64,000 bases of DNA from Rugalucina vietnamica (GCA_964017185.1 OZ024871.1:31224488-31288487); one strand, 5' to 3'. Positions 16,736 through 28,089 are shown, counted from the stretch's first letter. Numbers and translations: made by a program. The notes: a model not told the origin generated them from the letters alone.

Positions 16736-17597
16736 CACCCTGTCCAACGTTGACGCCGGTGAAACGGCCCCAACACCGGTTACTACGGTGCTTTCGCTAC
16801 AAAATTTGATGGATGCGAATAAATTTCTTGTTTTGTTCAATGTTATATAAACGTTTGCGATGAAGTAAAACGCGCATCTAATGGAGAATTAACTTGACTT
16901 TTTATTTCTGCTTGAACGAAAAGCTGTTTTTGTATAATTTTTCCAAACATTCGATTCAAAGTTGGTAAACAAGGTTCGGCCAAGGCCTATTCGGCCGATT
17001 TCTACAGAAACTGTTCGTATATTCCAAAATACGCACAAAAATGTGAGCAAACGAGCATTTTGATATGACTTGTAGTCAAGATTGTGGGACGTTTGCATCG
17101 TTCTTTATAGATTTTCCAACGAAAAATGCACAGGAAGAATTTTATGGCAAAAAGTAAATACAACGCCGGTTACTACGGTACCAGAATTACCTGGATTATT
17201 GGATAGATGGGCATTCTAGCTTTACAAGATGCGGATTGTGTTACTAATTCGTGCCCTGCTTCTACCTACATACCTCTTTCATGTAGGTTTGGGAACTATA
17301 CGTTCATTGGCATGGTTATCAACCCTAGAATGAAGAGATTCTAATGACACTGTTCCGTATTGTTATGAGATAGAAGTGGTTCCAGTAGGAAAACCGGGCT
17401 TGTCCGTGACTCACCAATTGCACGTAATTATACTTTGAGGTACATGTACATGTACCTTGGTATTATATGTTTCACCAACCTTTCTGCAACCCTTTTAAAT
17501 TGAAAGACTTTCTTGCTTGTACTTACTTACTCGCTCAATGACTCTATGACTGACTCACGCATTCGAAAGTTTAGAGTCAAAACATTACCCAATATGT

Positions 17598-17640
<43 letters not shown>
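16736..17640 (+). repeat. Left inverted arm of the 4.1-kb element
   Basis: This arm pairs with 19977-20843. It includes two copies of the word CCGGTTACTACGGT (about 16782 and 17165) and ends in a TAA microsatellite (about 17599-17640). The short antisense frame at 16889-17098 is mirrored in the other arm and shows no family resemblance, so I do not call it a gene. Confidence 0.8.
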
Positions 17641-17643
17641 GGT

Positions 17644-17764
17644 TATTGAATGAATGTCGAAAACCATTCTGAACGAGTTCATATTGCGAGGACGCACGAG
17701 CTTGCGAGTGAATCTCAGCCATATGAACGAGTTCCAAATTGTTTACGATTTTCATTCAATAATC
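17644..17764. repeat. 120-bp foldback inside the 4.1-kb element
   Basis: TTATTGAATGAATGTCG at the left and CGATTTTCATTCAATAA at the right are inverted copies. GAACGAGTTCATATTG is matched further inside by CATATGAACGAGTTC. This looks like a nested miniature element. Confidence 0.55.
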
Positions 17765-19702
17765 TTTTCATTACATGTATATACCCTAAAGTACGCAATG
17801 GAAGGTTTGTAAATGCTTATTCCTGGCATCTCCAGTCCTGATAGACACATCATTTGGCCACATTTCATGTAAAAAGGTATCGGTTTTAACGACTTATCAC
17901 CATATTGCAACACACGCAGAGCTTCGCCTTAGTGTACGCGAGAACCGTGTCGTTGCAGTAAAATTGATGACGTCGACGTGACTCTTTGGCGTCGTTGCGA
18001 TCGGAAATTTCATGAACAAACTTAGAAATTCGGAGTACAAACACTAATCTTTTTAATCAATGTTCCTCCAAAATTTGAGGTATTTGTCATGAAATGAAAT
18101 TTTGTGTATTTATTGCGCGAGGAAATCTGTATTTTTCTTAGTTTCGTCGTTCGTTTAGTTGAAATGGAAATGGAAAATGGCTGCCAGATATTTTTTTCAA
18201 TGGCGACTGTGACCTACTGTTCTATCGAAAGTAGTCCCGTCGGGAACTTGCTTCTTTAGACCCGTGCAAACTATTGAATATGACATAAGTTTCCATCGAA
18301 AAGATTCTTAACTATTGAATATAGAAAATTCTAACACGTCTCGCCTATAAGCCAATGGTTATAAAACGTGTCATATTGTGCATCAATTTTACTAGGCGGA
18401 TAAGCGTGACTTAAATTTACGACGTTTTGAAACCATTTTGGTTAGATTATGACCTCAGCTATCTCATAAGTCACGTTACCTTGACGTTAGACGATGAAAC
18501 GTCATTTCAACGCATAAAAACGTAACAAACATGTGTAGACATTTGCGGTAACGTCAAAAGTTTGGCGGAATTTCATCAGTGCAATGGTCGAAATTAAAGT
18601 TATTGAGAAACTGAAGGTTTGAAATGATTTTATTTTGTTTATTGCATGTAAGAATCGAAAAAGATCAGCTCTAGTGCGTGATTTGTTGAATAACAATTTG
18701 CTGTTTGTCAGTCAGTTGTATGCAGATAAATCACTCGCGTTGCGCGCTCGTGATTTGATCTCACAACTCACTGCTAGAGCTGATTTATTTCTTAAATATT
18801 CAATATTTTCAGCAATGTAAAGTGAACGGAGTAATTTCTTCGGTATAAATATAATACATGTATGCTGTGTTGGAGCAAAAAATGGATTTCAAATGGCACC
18901 CCAATCTAGAATAGCAGTCCCACAAAATGTCGAAGCCCTTCCCAATCTGGCCACAACAGTTACTGTTTACTGGAACGTCAAAACAAGAACAAATATACAA
19001 ACAAATAATTTATCTCCCCCTCAGTGACATCATACATGCACCTTATATTAACCGTATATTGCCTCATATGGTTATTTGGAATGCTATACCCGAAATACAC
19101 TAAATAATCAAATTGATACGTATATGTTTACTTATTTTTTGTCAAAAAATGGAATGTCACGTCTGTGGAAAAAAAACCCCAACCAAACAAGAGCTTTTCA
19201 ATGGGGGAGAAGATTATCTTTTCAGCAGATACTGGACTTCTTAGTTCACTTGGAGCTCGGTCTTCAATGAAAGTTTCTAAGGTTCGCGTTTGAAACGAAT
19301 GTGGATCTTTTTTTTTATCTTTGATTTATTAAAAGGTCAATGATGACTCCTTTCGCATCCTCCTCTTATATTGTCTTATTCTGCAAGAAACAATACGATA
19401 TTTTGCCATTTGGATAATACTAGTCTTTGTGTTGACTTCCCTCTTGAATGTTACAAATGTACAGTAATTCTCTTTGTTGCCAAATCTAAAGGGTCACTTG
19501 AGTATCCTAAACCGAGGTATGACCCACCCCTTTCTCATTAATATGTTCACTGCTCTTAAATCATTGATTGTCAATAAGCCAGACAAAGAAGTTAATTTAC
19601 TATATGGCTTATGCATTTTTAAATACTTTTTTAAAAACTCTAATTCATGTGAGAAAATCGGGTTGATCAGAGGAACGTTTATTTTCCAGAACAGTACGAT
19701 AT

Positions 19703-19751
<49 letters not shown>

Positions 19752-19976
19752 GTTAAGAGTTGTTAGAAACATCTTAATCTTACGTCAGTCAGTTCTGAAG
19801 TAAGAAAAATACGAAGAAGTTTAATTAGAAATGAGTAGTGTCTTATATGGCTAACGGCAACTTTTTCTACAATGAGACACGATCTATCTTATACGGAACC
19901 GTTTCATTAAAAAAAAAAACTATAGACTTGATGTCCATGCCAATGAACGTAAAGTTCCCGAAACCTACATGAAAGA
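17765..19976. other. Central part of the 4.1-kb element, no gene seen
   Basis: Short open frames exist but none has a recognisable domain. A run of 44 T residues lies at 19704-19747. Positions 19860-19975 are a third, diverged copy of part of the arm (matching about 20206-20300), so the arm has been partly duplicated. Confidence 0.5.
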
Positions 19977-20843
19977 TTATTATTATTATTATAACATACT
20001 GGATAATGTTTCGACTCGAAACTTCCGAATGCGTGAGTCAGTCATAGAGTCACTGAGCCAGTAAGTAAGTACAAGCAAGAAAGTACTTCAATTTAAAAGG
20101 GTTGCAGAAAGGTTGGTGAAACTTAAAATACCAAGGTACCTCAAAGTATAATTACGTGCAATTGGTGAGTCATGGACAAGCCCGGTTTTCCTATTGGAAC
20201 CACTTCTATCTCATAACAATACGGAACTGTTTCATTACAATCTCTTCATTCTAGGGTTGATAACCATGCCAATGAACGTATAGTTCCCAAACCTACATGA
20301 AAGAGGTATGTAGGTAGAAGCAGGGCACGAATTAATAACACAAACCGCATCTTGTAAAGCTAGAATGCCCATCTATCCAATAATCCAGGTAATTCTGGTA
20401 CCGTAGTAACCGGCGTTGTATTTACTTTTTGCCATAAAATTCTTCCTGTGCATTTTTCGTTGGAAAATCTATAAAGAACGATGCAAACGTCCCACAATCT
20501 TGCCTACAAGCCATATCAAAATGCTCGTTTGCTCACATTTTTGTGCGTATTTTGGAAAATACGAACAGTTTCTGTAAAAATCGGCCGAATAGGCCTTGGC
20601 CGAACCTTGTTTACCAACTTTGAATCGAATGTTTGGACACATTATACAAAAACAGTTTTTCGTTCAAGCAGAAATAAAAAGTCAAGTTAATTCTCCATTA
20701 GATGCGTGTTTTACTTCATCGCAAACGTTTATATAACATTGAACAATACAAGAAATTTATTCGCATCCATCAAATTTTGTAGCGAAAACACCGTAGTAAC
20801 CGGTGTTGGGGCCGTTTCACCGGCGTCAACGTTGGACAGGGTG
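19977..20843 (-). repeat. Right inverted arm of the 4.1-kb element
   Basis: This is the reverse complement of 16736-17640 with scattered substitutions. Its outer end reads GGACAGGGTG followed by the duplicated target CTATT. Confidence 0.8.
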
Positions 20844-21208
20844 CTATTGGCCGAATCGGTAAATCTTTCAAATACATGCAATACAAATGTGCGACGAACA
20901 AAAATTAATTTGTTCCTTTAGCTCGTTTTATCGGGCACACAGTAGCGCGTGACTGAGGCGTGTGCCGGACGTATAAGAATCTCTAAGTTTTTTTTGAGTA
21001 CGTTTGTGTTACGTTCCAAACACGCTATGCACGCGCTACAGGCGCGCAGCAAACGTTCAGCACGCGTCTCACACACGCTTGGGGTACGCTACTGAAGCAA
21101 TATCTCCTATAATCGGAACGCGCATGTAGCGTACACTGGCGTGCCTCAAACGTGCGCCGAACGCGTTCAAAGCGTATTCAACGCGCCTGGAACTTATTCG
21201 AAACGTAT

Positions 21209-22026
21209 TGTTACGTGCCAGGCGTAACTAGAAGATTAAGGAAACCAACAAGTTGGTTAGCCAGCAACAAGCTTTGTTTAAAATTTAACAAATCTATTTA
21301 GAAGTGATTTAACCAGTAATTACATGTGAAACAATCAAAAGCATATATACAATCAAACAAAAATGAATGTACAATACCTTTCAAGATGTTAATTCCCTTA
21401 AAGAATGTCTGAATGTCCCTCAGAATTTTTTAACACAAGTCTGTATCAGTTTCTGATCCCAAGAATTAAAGTTTGTTTCAAAATAGCACTATGTCCCAAT
21501 CCAGAATCGAATATCACAAAGTAATCCAAGAATAAGTTTAAATTCCAGTAAGATAGATTTTGACTTCTTAATAGTAACAGTACCCAAAGATTGTCCTTAT
21601 GAAAATTTGTAGCCCTTATATAGCACTGAGGAACATTCAGGATTCTTCCAGCAAATTCTATGATATCATATACTAAAAATAACAAGTTGTTTACCAAAAT
21701 TTAATGTTTTGGAATATTCTAGAGAGGCCATTATCCTTCCAGAAAATTCCACAATATTCTTTTGACATAAAAAAAAAAATTTCTAGAAGATTCTACATCT
21801 TTGGTTCTTCCAGATTTTTCCGTCAAAGAACAATTTGAAATTTCTAGAAAATTCTGAAGTAAACAACCTGTTTATGTCCAATATCTGGGACACTAAAATT
21901 AAATAATTGCTAAGGACAACAAGTAAACATCATATGTATAACATAATACTTTCCTGGGCATACTCCCTTGGGAAGTTTACCAGTACTGAATGCACATCTT
22001 TCAACAAGTAACTGTCATACATAACA
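21209..22026 (-). repeat. 3' LTR (element orientation)
   Basis: On the minus strand the repeat begins TGTTATGTATGAC and ends GGCACGTAACA, giving TG...CA ends. It differs from the other LTR by 11 versus 10 A residues in one run (about 21769) and by A versus C in ATAACATAATAC near 21945. Confidence 0.92.
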
Positions 22027-22038
22027 CTTCCCCTCTTC
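22027..22038 (-). promoter_or_regulatory. Polypurine tract
   Basis: The minus-strand sequence GAAGAGGGGAAG directly abuts the TGTTATG start of the 3' LTR, as expected for the plus-strand DNA primer. Confidence 0.75.
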
Positions 22039-22173
22039 AAAGAAAAGAAAGTTTTATAAAATAAAGCTTTCTTTTGCAATACTGGATAATTGTATACAAT
22101 ATGTTTAGCAAAATTTGTGCAAAACTAATCAAATACAACAGCACAAAGCTGGACATCAGCATTGTAGAGGCAC

Positions 22174-25100
22174 TTAAGCTCTGCTTAGGGTGTCTGGAAT
22201 GATATTATCTCTTCCTCGGATATGTCTGATGTCAAGATTGTGCTCTTGCAACATGAGACTCCACCTGAGTAAACGCTGGTTCTTGTTTTTCATTTTATGT
22301 ATGAAAGTCAGTGGATTGTGGTCACTGAAGACAACAATTGGTGCATGTGAAGAAGCTAAGTAAACTTCAAAGTGCTGAAGCGCAAGGATTAGAGATAGGC
22401 ATTCTTTCTCTATGGTAGAGTAATTTCTCTGATGCTTGTTAAACTTTTTGGAAAAATAACAAACAGGATGGTCAGCACCATTGTCATCTTCTTGCAACAA
22501 TACACTGCCTGCACCAACATCACTGGCATCTACAGCCAACTTGAACTCTTTGTCAAAACTTGGTGCTAAGAGAACCGGAGCACTTCTAAGTATGGCCTTG
22601 AGCTTATCAAATGACTTCTGGCAGTCATCCGTCCAAACATACTTGGCCTTCTTACCAAGCAAGTTTGTCAGAGGCTCAGCTATAGCCGAGAAGTTCTTGC
22701 AGAATTTCCTGTAATATCCAGCCACACCCAGAAAGCGCATCAGTTGTCTTTTGCTAGTAGGTACAGGAAAATCTGAGATAGCCTCAACTTTAGCTTCTAC
22801 AGGTTTTACCTGACCTTGACCTACAATGTGTCCAAGAAATGTCAAGTTTGCATGGCAAAATTCACTTTTTGCCAAGTTCACAGTTAGTTTAGCATCACTT
22901 AGCCGGTCAAAGAATGTTCTAATTGTCTGCAAGTGTTGTTGCCACTCCTCACTGAAGATAATAGCGTCGTCGATATAGGCTTTACAGCCATCCAGATTGG
23001 AAATCAAACTGTTGACCGGCCGCTGAAAAGTCGCAGGCGAGTTCTTCATTCCAAATGGCATGACTTTATACTGGTACAGTCCATCTGGTGTAACAAATGC
23101 CGAGATCTCCTTTGCTCTGTCCGTGAGGGTTATCTGCCAAAATCCCTTTAGCAGATCGAACTTTGTAACATACTTGGCATGTCCAATATTATCAATGCAG
23201 TCATCGATTCGTGGGATGGGAAAAGTGTCTGTTTTAGTGACAGAATTGACTTTTCGATAGTCTGTGCACATTCTAAATGTCCCGTCTGGCTTTGGTACAA
23301 GAATACAAGGAGAACTCCATTCACTTTGGCTGGGTTCAATGAAATCATTGTCCAGCAAATATTGAACTTCTTCCCTGAGATATTGCTGTTTTACAGGGTT
23401 CATTCTGTAAGGATGTTGCTTTACAGGTTTTGAACCTTCAATAATGTCAACATCATGATAGATTTTGTCAGTTCTGGATGGAATGTCTGGAAATAAGTGC
23501 TCATATTCGAGAACTAACTGTTTCAGTTCAAGTCTTTTGTCTGAATCAAGGTGAGACAGTTTCTGATCAAGATTCTGTAGTATGTCAGAATTCTGGAGTT
23601 TCGATGACGAGGGATCAGATTTCTCCAAGTTGAAGTCCTCAGAGTCCATTTGATTTTGTTCATGAGGGACAGAATTAACTATATTTACTGCTGAAATAAC
23701 AGAACTATCTCTATCAATATACTTCTTGAGCATATTAATGTGACATAGCTGTTTTTGCCTGCGCCTCCCAGGAGTGTTAACAATGTAATTCACGTCACTT
23801 AACTTTTTATCAACAGTATACGGGCCATAATATCTAGCTTGTAAAGGTCTGCCAGGAATGGGCAAGAGAGCAAGTACCTTGTCTCCAGGTTCAAAATTTC
23901 TGTCTTTAGCATTTTCATCATAACGAATCTTCATTTTGCTTTGAGCAGATTTGAGATTGGACCGAGCTGCATCACAGGCCTTTGATAGTCTGTTTTTGAA
24001 ATCAGACACATACTGAAGTAAGTTCAAAGAACTGTCATCATCTGAGAGAAATTTCTCTTTTAGAAGTTTTAACGGTCCACGTACAGTAAGCCCAAAAACA
24101 AGCTCAAATGGGCTGAACCCCAGAGACTCTTGTACAGATTCTCTTACAGCAAATAGAAGCAAGTTTATGCCTTCATCCCAATCTTTTTCAGTGTCAAAGC
24201 AGTAAGATCTGATCATGTTTTTCAAAGTTTGATGGAATCTTTCTAAGGCACCTTGGCTTTCAGGGTGGTAAGCCGATGACTTGTATTGCTTAATTCCAAG
24301 TTTGTACATAACTTGCTGAAAAATTCCTGACATAAAATTTGAGCCCTGATCTGACTGGATAGATTTTGGGAGGCCTACAAATGTGAAGAACTTCACAAGT
24401 GCATTAACTATTGTTTTAGCCTTGATATTTCTGAGTGGGATAGCTTCAGGAAAGCGAGTTGAAGCACACATTATGGTCAGAAGATATTCACAACCTTTCT
24501 TTGTTTTGGGTAAGGGACCTACACAATCAATAATCACTCTGCTGAAAGGTTCATCAAAGGCAGGAATGGGCTGTAACTGAGCTTTAGGAATAGTCTGATT
24601 GGGTTTTCCTACCATCTGACAAGTGTGGCAGGATTTGCAGTGTTGAGATACATCAGATTTTATTCCTGGCCAGTAGAAATGATTAAGGATCTTGTGATAG
24701 GTCTTATTTACACCTAAATGGCCTGACATGGGTGTTTCATGAGCCAAGTTTAAGATTTCAGGGCGATAAACCCTAGGAACCACAATTTGGTGGTTAACAG
24801 TCCACTCATCTTCTGCGGAGACATCCGGAGGACGCCATTTTCTCATCAAAATGCCATTTTTGACATAATAGCAAACAGGAACCTGGGATATTTCATTTTC
24901 ATTAAAAGCCCTTTCAAATATAGGCGAGATCTCAGGATCACTGTGTTGTTCTTTACAAAGCTGTGACCTTGACAGCTGGTCATGACCTTGATCATTTGAC
25001 GTTGAGGGTGAAAGGTCATTTTCTGACCCCGACCTTGGATTGCTAGGGTCAGTCTGAATATCAGACTGACTAGGGGAAAGAGATGTTGAAATCTCTTTAT

Positions 25101-26898
25101 TAAAGGACTGACCTATCAAAGTGTCAGTTAAATTTATGTCCTGCATCCCATCATATAATTTGGCTTTCTTAGCCATTGTCCTAGTAACAGCACAAGAAGG
25201 GTAAAGGTCAGGAATTTCCTGCTCAATGGGATCAGGCGGTTGATCAACACATGGTGTGCTGGTCAAAAGTGGGTTTACCACAACCTTATCTCCTGCCAAA
25301 TCATTGCCTAACAGCAAGTGAATACCTTTAAAGAGTAAGAAAGGTCTAATACCTACAGCCACGGGACCTTTAACTAAGTCTGAGGACAAATAGATATTAT
25401 GGAGCGGTACATTAACAAATCCACATTCTACGCCCTGGATAAAGACACTTGTCCCAGAAGAAGACTTCTCGGAAAATGGCAAGGTATTTGCCAAGATAAG
25501 GGATTGAGAAGCTCCGGTATCTCGTAAGATTTTGATAGGGGTAGACTGGGCAGAGTCACTGTTAAGTGACACAAAACCATCTGATAAGAATGGTTCATAA
25601 ATCTCCATAATAGAATCCTCAGAGACTGACTCTTTACAAGTTCTGGTCAGTATAGGGTTTTCTTCCTGGATACAAGACTGTGGTTTAGCCTTTAAGGAGG
25701 TGAGACCTGTCGGTTTAGCACTATCTAGATTTTCTCTTTCTTTCTTTCGTTTCAGTGCCAAACATTCAGAAATAATGTGGCCAGTTTTCTTACAATAATT
25801 ACAAATTGGCTGGGATAAGGGATTTTGTCCTTTGTTTTCACTAGAAAATTTGGGTTTTGGACTGGAATTGTCAGTTGGATTACTGGGATTGGCTTTGGGA
25901 CCGGACTGAGGGGAATATGGTTTTGACTGAGGGGTAATTTGCTTTGATTGAGGGTTATATGGTTTCCTAGGATATGGCTTGTTGACAAATGAAGCCTTAT
26001 GAGTCAAAGCATAGTCATCAGCTAAACGTGCTGCTGTTTCCAAGTTTTCAACTTCTCTTTCGTTCAAGAAAGCCTTAACATCAGAATTTATGCACCGTTT
26101 GAATTCTTCAACAAGCATGAGCTGCCTTAGCTTTGCATGATCAGAACCTACTTTCTTTGAAGAACACCGTCTATCAAATAGTTGCTCTTTTGTTCTAGCA
26201 AACTCAACATGAGTCTGGTCATGTTCTTTTCTACAGTCTCTAAATTTCTGCCTGTATGCCTCAGGGACCAACTCATAAGCCTTAAGAATAAATTCCTTTA
26301 CTGTATCATAATCTGAGCTTTGCTGAAGAGAAAGCTGAGTGTAAATTTCTCGAGCTTTACCAATTACAACACTTTGCAAAAGCAAGGTCCAGTGCTCTCT
26401 TGGCCATTTCAAGTTTTCTGCCACCTTCTCAAAATGTAAGAAATATTTGTCAACCTCTTTTTCTTGAAATGGAGGAACGAGACGAATGTGTTTTGTGACA
26501 TCAAATACTGTACTAGTAGCCAAAGGCAAAGATTTTGATTTGTCATTAAGTTCAATTTCCTTCATTTGTAACTGAAATTGCCTTTCTCTTTCTTTTTCTT
26601 CAATTTCAAATTTAAATTTTTCTTTTTCAATTTCAAGCCTTTCTTCTCTTTCTAATTTTTCTTTTTCTAACTCAATTTTTTCTCGTTCTAATTCTCTTTG
26701 TTTTTCCTTCTCTCGTTCTTCCATTTCTAACTTTTGTTTATCCATTTCTAACTTTTGTTTATGCATTCTTTCTTCCCGTTCTAAAGTTTCCAATCTTATT
26801 CTTTCTTCCCTTTCGGCCTTTTCTGCCCTTATTCTTTCATCCCGTTCTAAAGTTTCCAACCTTATTCTTTCTTCATACTCAAATTTTAGTTTTTCCAT
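22174..26898 (-). CDS. Gag-Pol polyprotein of Gmr1-like gypsy element
   Basis: About 1574 residues from the first ATG of the frame; the frame is open 13 codons and more further upstream without an ATG. A long Glu/Arg/Lys coiled coil comes first (to about residue 115). It is followed by a capsid domain with SCAN-like sequence (VPEAYRQKFRDC...DYALTHK) and a zinc knuckle CNYCKKTGHIISEC. Next are a DTG protease site (LRDTGASQSLI), an integrase zinc domain and rve core (VIIDCVGPL, SDQGSNFMSG, GALERFHQTL), a gypsy-type RT (YIDD at about 22965) and RNase H (AVDASDVGAG, IEKECLSLILAL, SDHNPLTFI). No stop or frameshift interrupts it, so it could be functional. Confidence 0.93.
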   Translation of the reverse strand: MEKLKFEYEERIRLETLERDERIRAEKAEREERIRLETLEREERMHKQKLEMDKQKLEMEEREKEKQRELEREKIELEKEKLEREERLEIEKEKFKFEIEEKERERQFQLQMKEIELNDKSKSLPLATSTVFDVTKHIRLVPPFQEKEVDKYFLHFEKVAENLKWPREHWTLLLQSVVIGKAREIYTQLSLQQSSDYDTVKEFILKAYELVPEAYRQKFRDCRKEHDQTHVEFARTKEQLFDRRCSSKKVGSDHAKLRQLMLVEEFKRCINSDVKAFLNEREVENLETAARLADDYALTHKASFVNKPYPRKPYNPQSKQITPQSKPYSPQSGPKANPSNPTDNSSPKPKFSSENKGQNPLSQPICNYCKKTGHIISECLALKRKKERENLDSAKPTGLTSLKAKPQSCIQEENPILTRTCKESVSEDSIMEIYEPFLSDGFVSLNSDSAQSTPIKILRDTGASQSLILANTLPFSEKSSSGTSVFIQGVECGFVNVPLHNIYLSSDLVKGPVAVGIRPFLLFKGIHLLLGNDLAGDKVVVNPLLTSTPCVDQPPDPIEQEIPDLYPSCAVTRTMAKKAKLYDGMQDINLTDTLIGQSFNKEISTSLSPSQSDIQTDPSNPRSGSENDLSPSTSNDQGHDQLSRSQLCKEQHSDPEISPIFERAFNENEISQVPVCYYVKNGILMRKWRPPDVSAEDEWTVNHQIVVPRVYRPEILNLAHETPMSGHLGVNKTYHKILNHFYWPGIKSDVSQHCKSCHTCQMVGKPNQTIPKAQLQPIPAFDEPFSRVIIDCVGPLPKTKKGCEYLLTIMCASTRFPEAIPLRNIKAKTIVNALVKFFTFVGLPKSIQSDQGSNFMSGIFQQVMYKLGIKQYKSSAYHPESQGALERFHQTLKNMIRSYCFDTEKDWDEGINLLLFAVRESVQESLGFSPFELVFGLTVRGPLKLLKEKFLSDDDSSLNLLQYVSDFKNRLSKACDAARSNLKSAQSKMKIRYDENAKDRNFEPGDKVLALLPIPGRPLQARYYGPYTVDKKLSDVNYIVNTPGRRRQKQLCHINMLKKYIDRDSSVISAVNIVNSVPHEQNQMDSEDFNLEKSDPSSSKLQNSDILQNLDQKLSHLDSDKRLELKQLVLEYEHLFPDIPSRTDKIYHDVDIIEGSKPVKQHPYRMNPVKQQYLREEVQYLLDNDFIEPSQSEWSSPCILVPKPDGTFRMCTDYRKVNSVTKTDTFPIPRIDDCIDNIGHAKYVTKFDLLKGFWQITLTDRAKEISAFVTPDGLYQYKVMPFGMKNSPATFQRPVNSLISNLDGCKAYIDDAIIFSEEWQQHLQTIRTFFDRLSDAKLTVNLAKSEFCHANLTFLGHIVGQGQVKPVEAKVEAISDFPVPTSKRQLMRFLGVAGYYRKFCKNFSAIAEPLTNLLGKKAKYVWTDDCQKSFDKLKAILRSAPVLLAPSFDKEFKLAVDASDVGAGSVLLQEDDNGADHPVCYFSKKFNKHQRNYSTIEKECLSLILALQHFEVYLASSHAPIVVFSDHNPLTFIHKMKNKNQRLLRWSLMLQEHNLDIRHIRGRDNIIPDTLSRA

Positions 26899-27250
26899 CT
26901 CAATTTGTCTTTTGATTTCTAGTTCCCTCAACTGCAAGTCAGTCTGAGTGACTAGAATCTGAGAAGTAGCCGAGGAATCAAAAATTTCCTCGTCAACAAA
27001 AACTGAATCAAAATGTTCTTAATTTCATGTTTTAACATGGAAGTCTTGATATTTGACAACCCATAATGATCAGCTATAGTCTAAGAGGTCACTCTTTTTG
27101 GCCTTATCTAACAGCTCCTGAGAAGGCGCAGCAATAAAGTCACTTAGTTTGAATGACATGGTTGCTTTTTGCTGGCTTTAGCTATTTAAACAGCAAACAG
27201 TGAAGATACTTTAGAATTTTAAATAAATTTGGTGCACAAGAAATTTCAAT

Positions 27251-27268
27251 CCCGGACTCGAGCCCCCA
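27251..27268 (-). promoter_or_regulatory. Candidate primer binding site
   Basis: Four bases inside the 5' LTR the minus strand reads TGGGGGCTCGAGTCCGGG, starting with the TGG that pairs with a tRNA CCA end. I could not assign the tRNA. Confidence 0.5.
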
Positions 27269-27272
27269 ATTC

Positions 27273-28089
27273 TGTTACGTGCCAGGCGTAACTAGAAGAT
27301 TAAGGAAACCAACAAGTTGGTTAGCCAGCAACAAGCTTTGTTTAAAATTTAACAAATCTATTTAGAAGTGATTTAACCAGTAATTACATGTGAAACAATC
27401 AAAAGCATATATACAATCAAACAAAAATGAATGTACAATACCTTTCAAGATGTTAATTCCCTTAAAGAATGTCTGAATGTCCCTCAGAATTTTTTAACAC
27501 AAGTCTGTATCAGTTTCTGATCCCAAGAATTAAAGTTTGTTTCAAAATAGCACTATGTCCCAATCCAGAATCGAATATCACAAAGTAATCCAAGAATAAG
27601 TTTAAATTCCAGTAAGATAGATTTTGACTTCTTAATAGTAACAGTACCCAAAGATTGTCCTTATGAAAATTTGTAGCCCTTATATAGCACTGAGGAACAT
27701 TCAGGATTCTTCCAGCAAATTCTATGATATCATATACTAAAAATAACAAGTTGTTTACCAAAATTTAATGTTTTGGAATATTCTAGAGAGGCCATTATCC
27801 TTCCAGAAAATTCCACAATATTCTTTTGACATAAAAAAAAAATTTCTAGAAGATTCTACATCTTTGGTTCTTCCAGATTTTTCCGTCAAAGAACAATTTG
27901 AAATTTCTAGAAAATTCTGAAGTAAACAACCTGTTTATGTCCAATATCTGGGACACTAAAATTAAATAATTGCTAAGGACAACAAGTAAACATCATATGT
28001 ATAACATCATACTTTCCTGGGCATACTCCCTTGGGAAGTTTACCAGTACTGAATGCACATCTTTCAACAAGTAACTGTCATACATAACA
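27273..28089 (-). repeat. 5' LTR (element orientation)
   Basis: This LTR is nearly identical to the copy at 21209-22026 and should contain the element promoter. The right flank GTAT repeats the base pairs left of the other LTR. Confidence 0.92.

Larger units (their letters stand above)
16736..20843. mobile_element. 4.1-kb long-inverted-repeat DNA element without its own transposase
   Basis: The ends are CACCCTGTCCAACG and its exact inverse CGTTGGACAGGGTG, flanked on both sides by the same 5 bases CTATT (16731-16735 and 20844-20848), a target-site duplication. The inverted arms are nearly 0.9 kb and highly similar; the 2.3-kb centre has no protein of transposase size. Long arms, CAC...GTG ends and a 5-bp duplication define a non-autonomous DNA transposon. 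The class is uncertain; Transib/RAG-like elements also have CAC...GTG ends and 5-bp duplications. Confidence 0.8.
21209..28089 (-). mobile_element. Ty3/gypsy LTR retrotransposon, Gmr1-like (integrase before RT)
   Basis: This 6.9-kb element has LTRs of 818 and 817 bp and a 4-bp target duplication GTAT (21205-21208; 28090-28093). One uninterrupted minus-strand frame encodes gag, protease, integrase, reverse transcriptase and RNase H, in that order. The integrase-before-RT order in a gypsy-type element defines the Gmr1 group. In my reading the LTRs differ by one indel in an A run and one substitution, which points to a recent insertion. Confidence 0.93.

Noticed and set aside
16889-17098. 69-codon frames at 16889-17098 (-) and 20481-20690 (+) with matching protein sequence
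   Set aside because: They are the two inverted arms of one DNA element read in mirror image; similarity is explained by the arms, and no family or coding signature is visible.
17599-17640. TAA repeat as a possible CRISPR-like or regulatory array
   Set aside because: Simple trinucleotide microsatellite at the inner border of an inverted arm, without spacers.
21446-21697. 83-codon minus frame occurring identically at 21446-21697 and 27510-27761
   Set aside because: It lies inside the two LTRs, so the duplication is trivial; no domain is recognisable.
22481-24580. Plus-strand frames within 22174-26937
   Set aside because: Antisense shadows of the gag-pol frame, which contains all recognisable domains.
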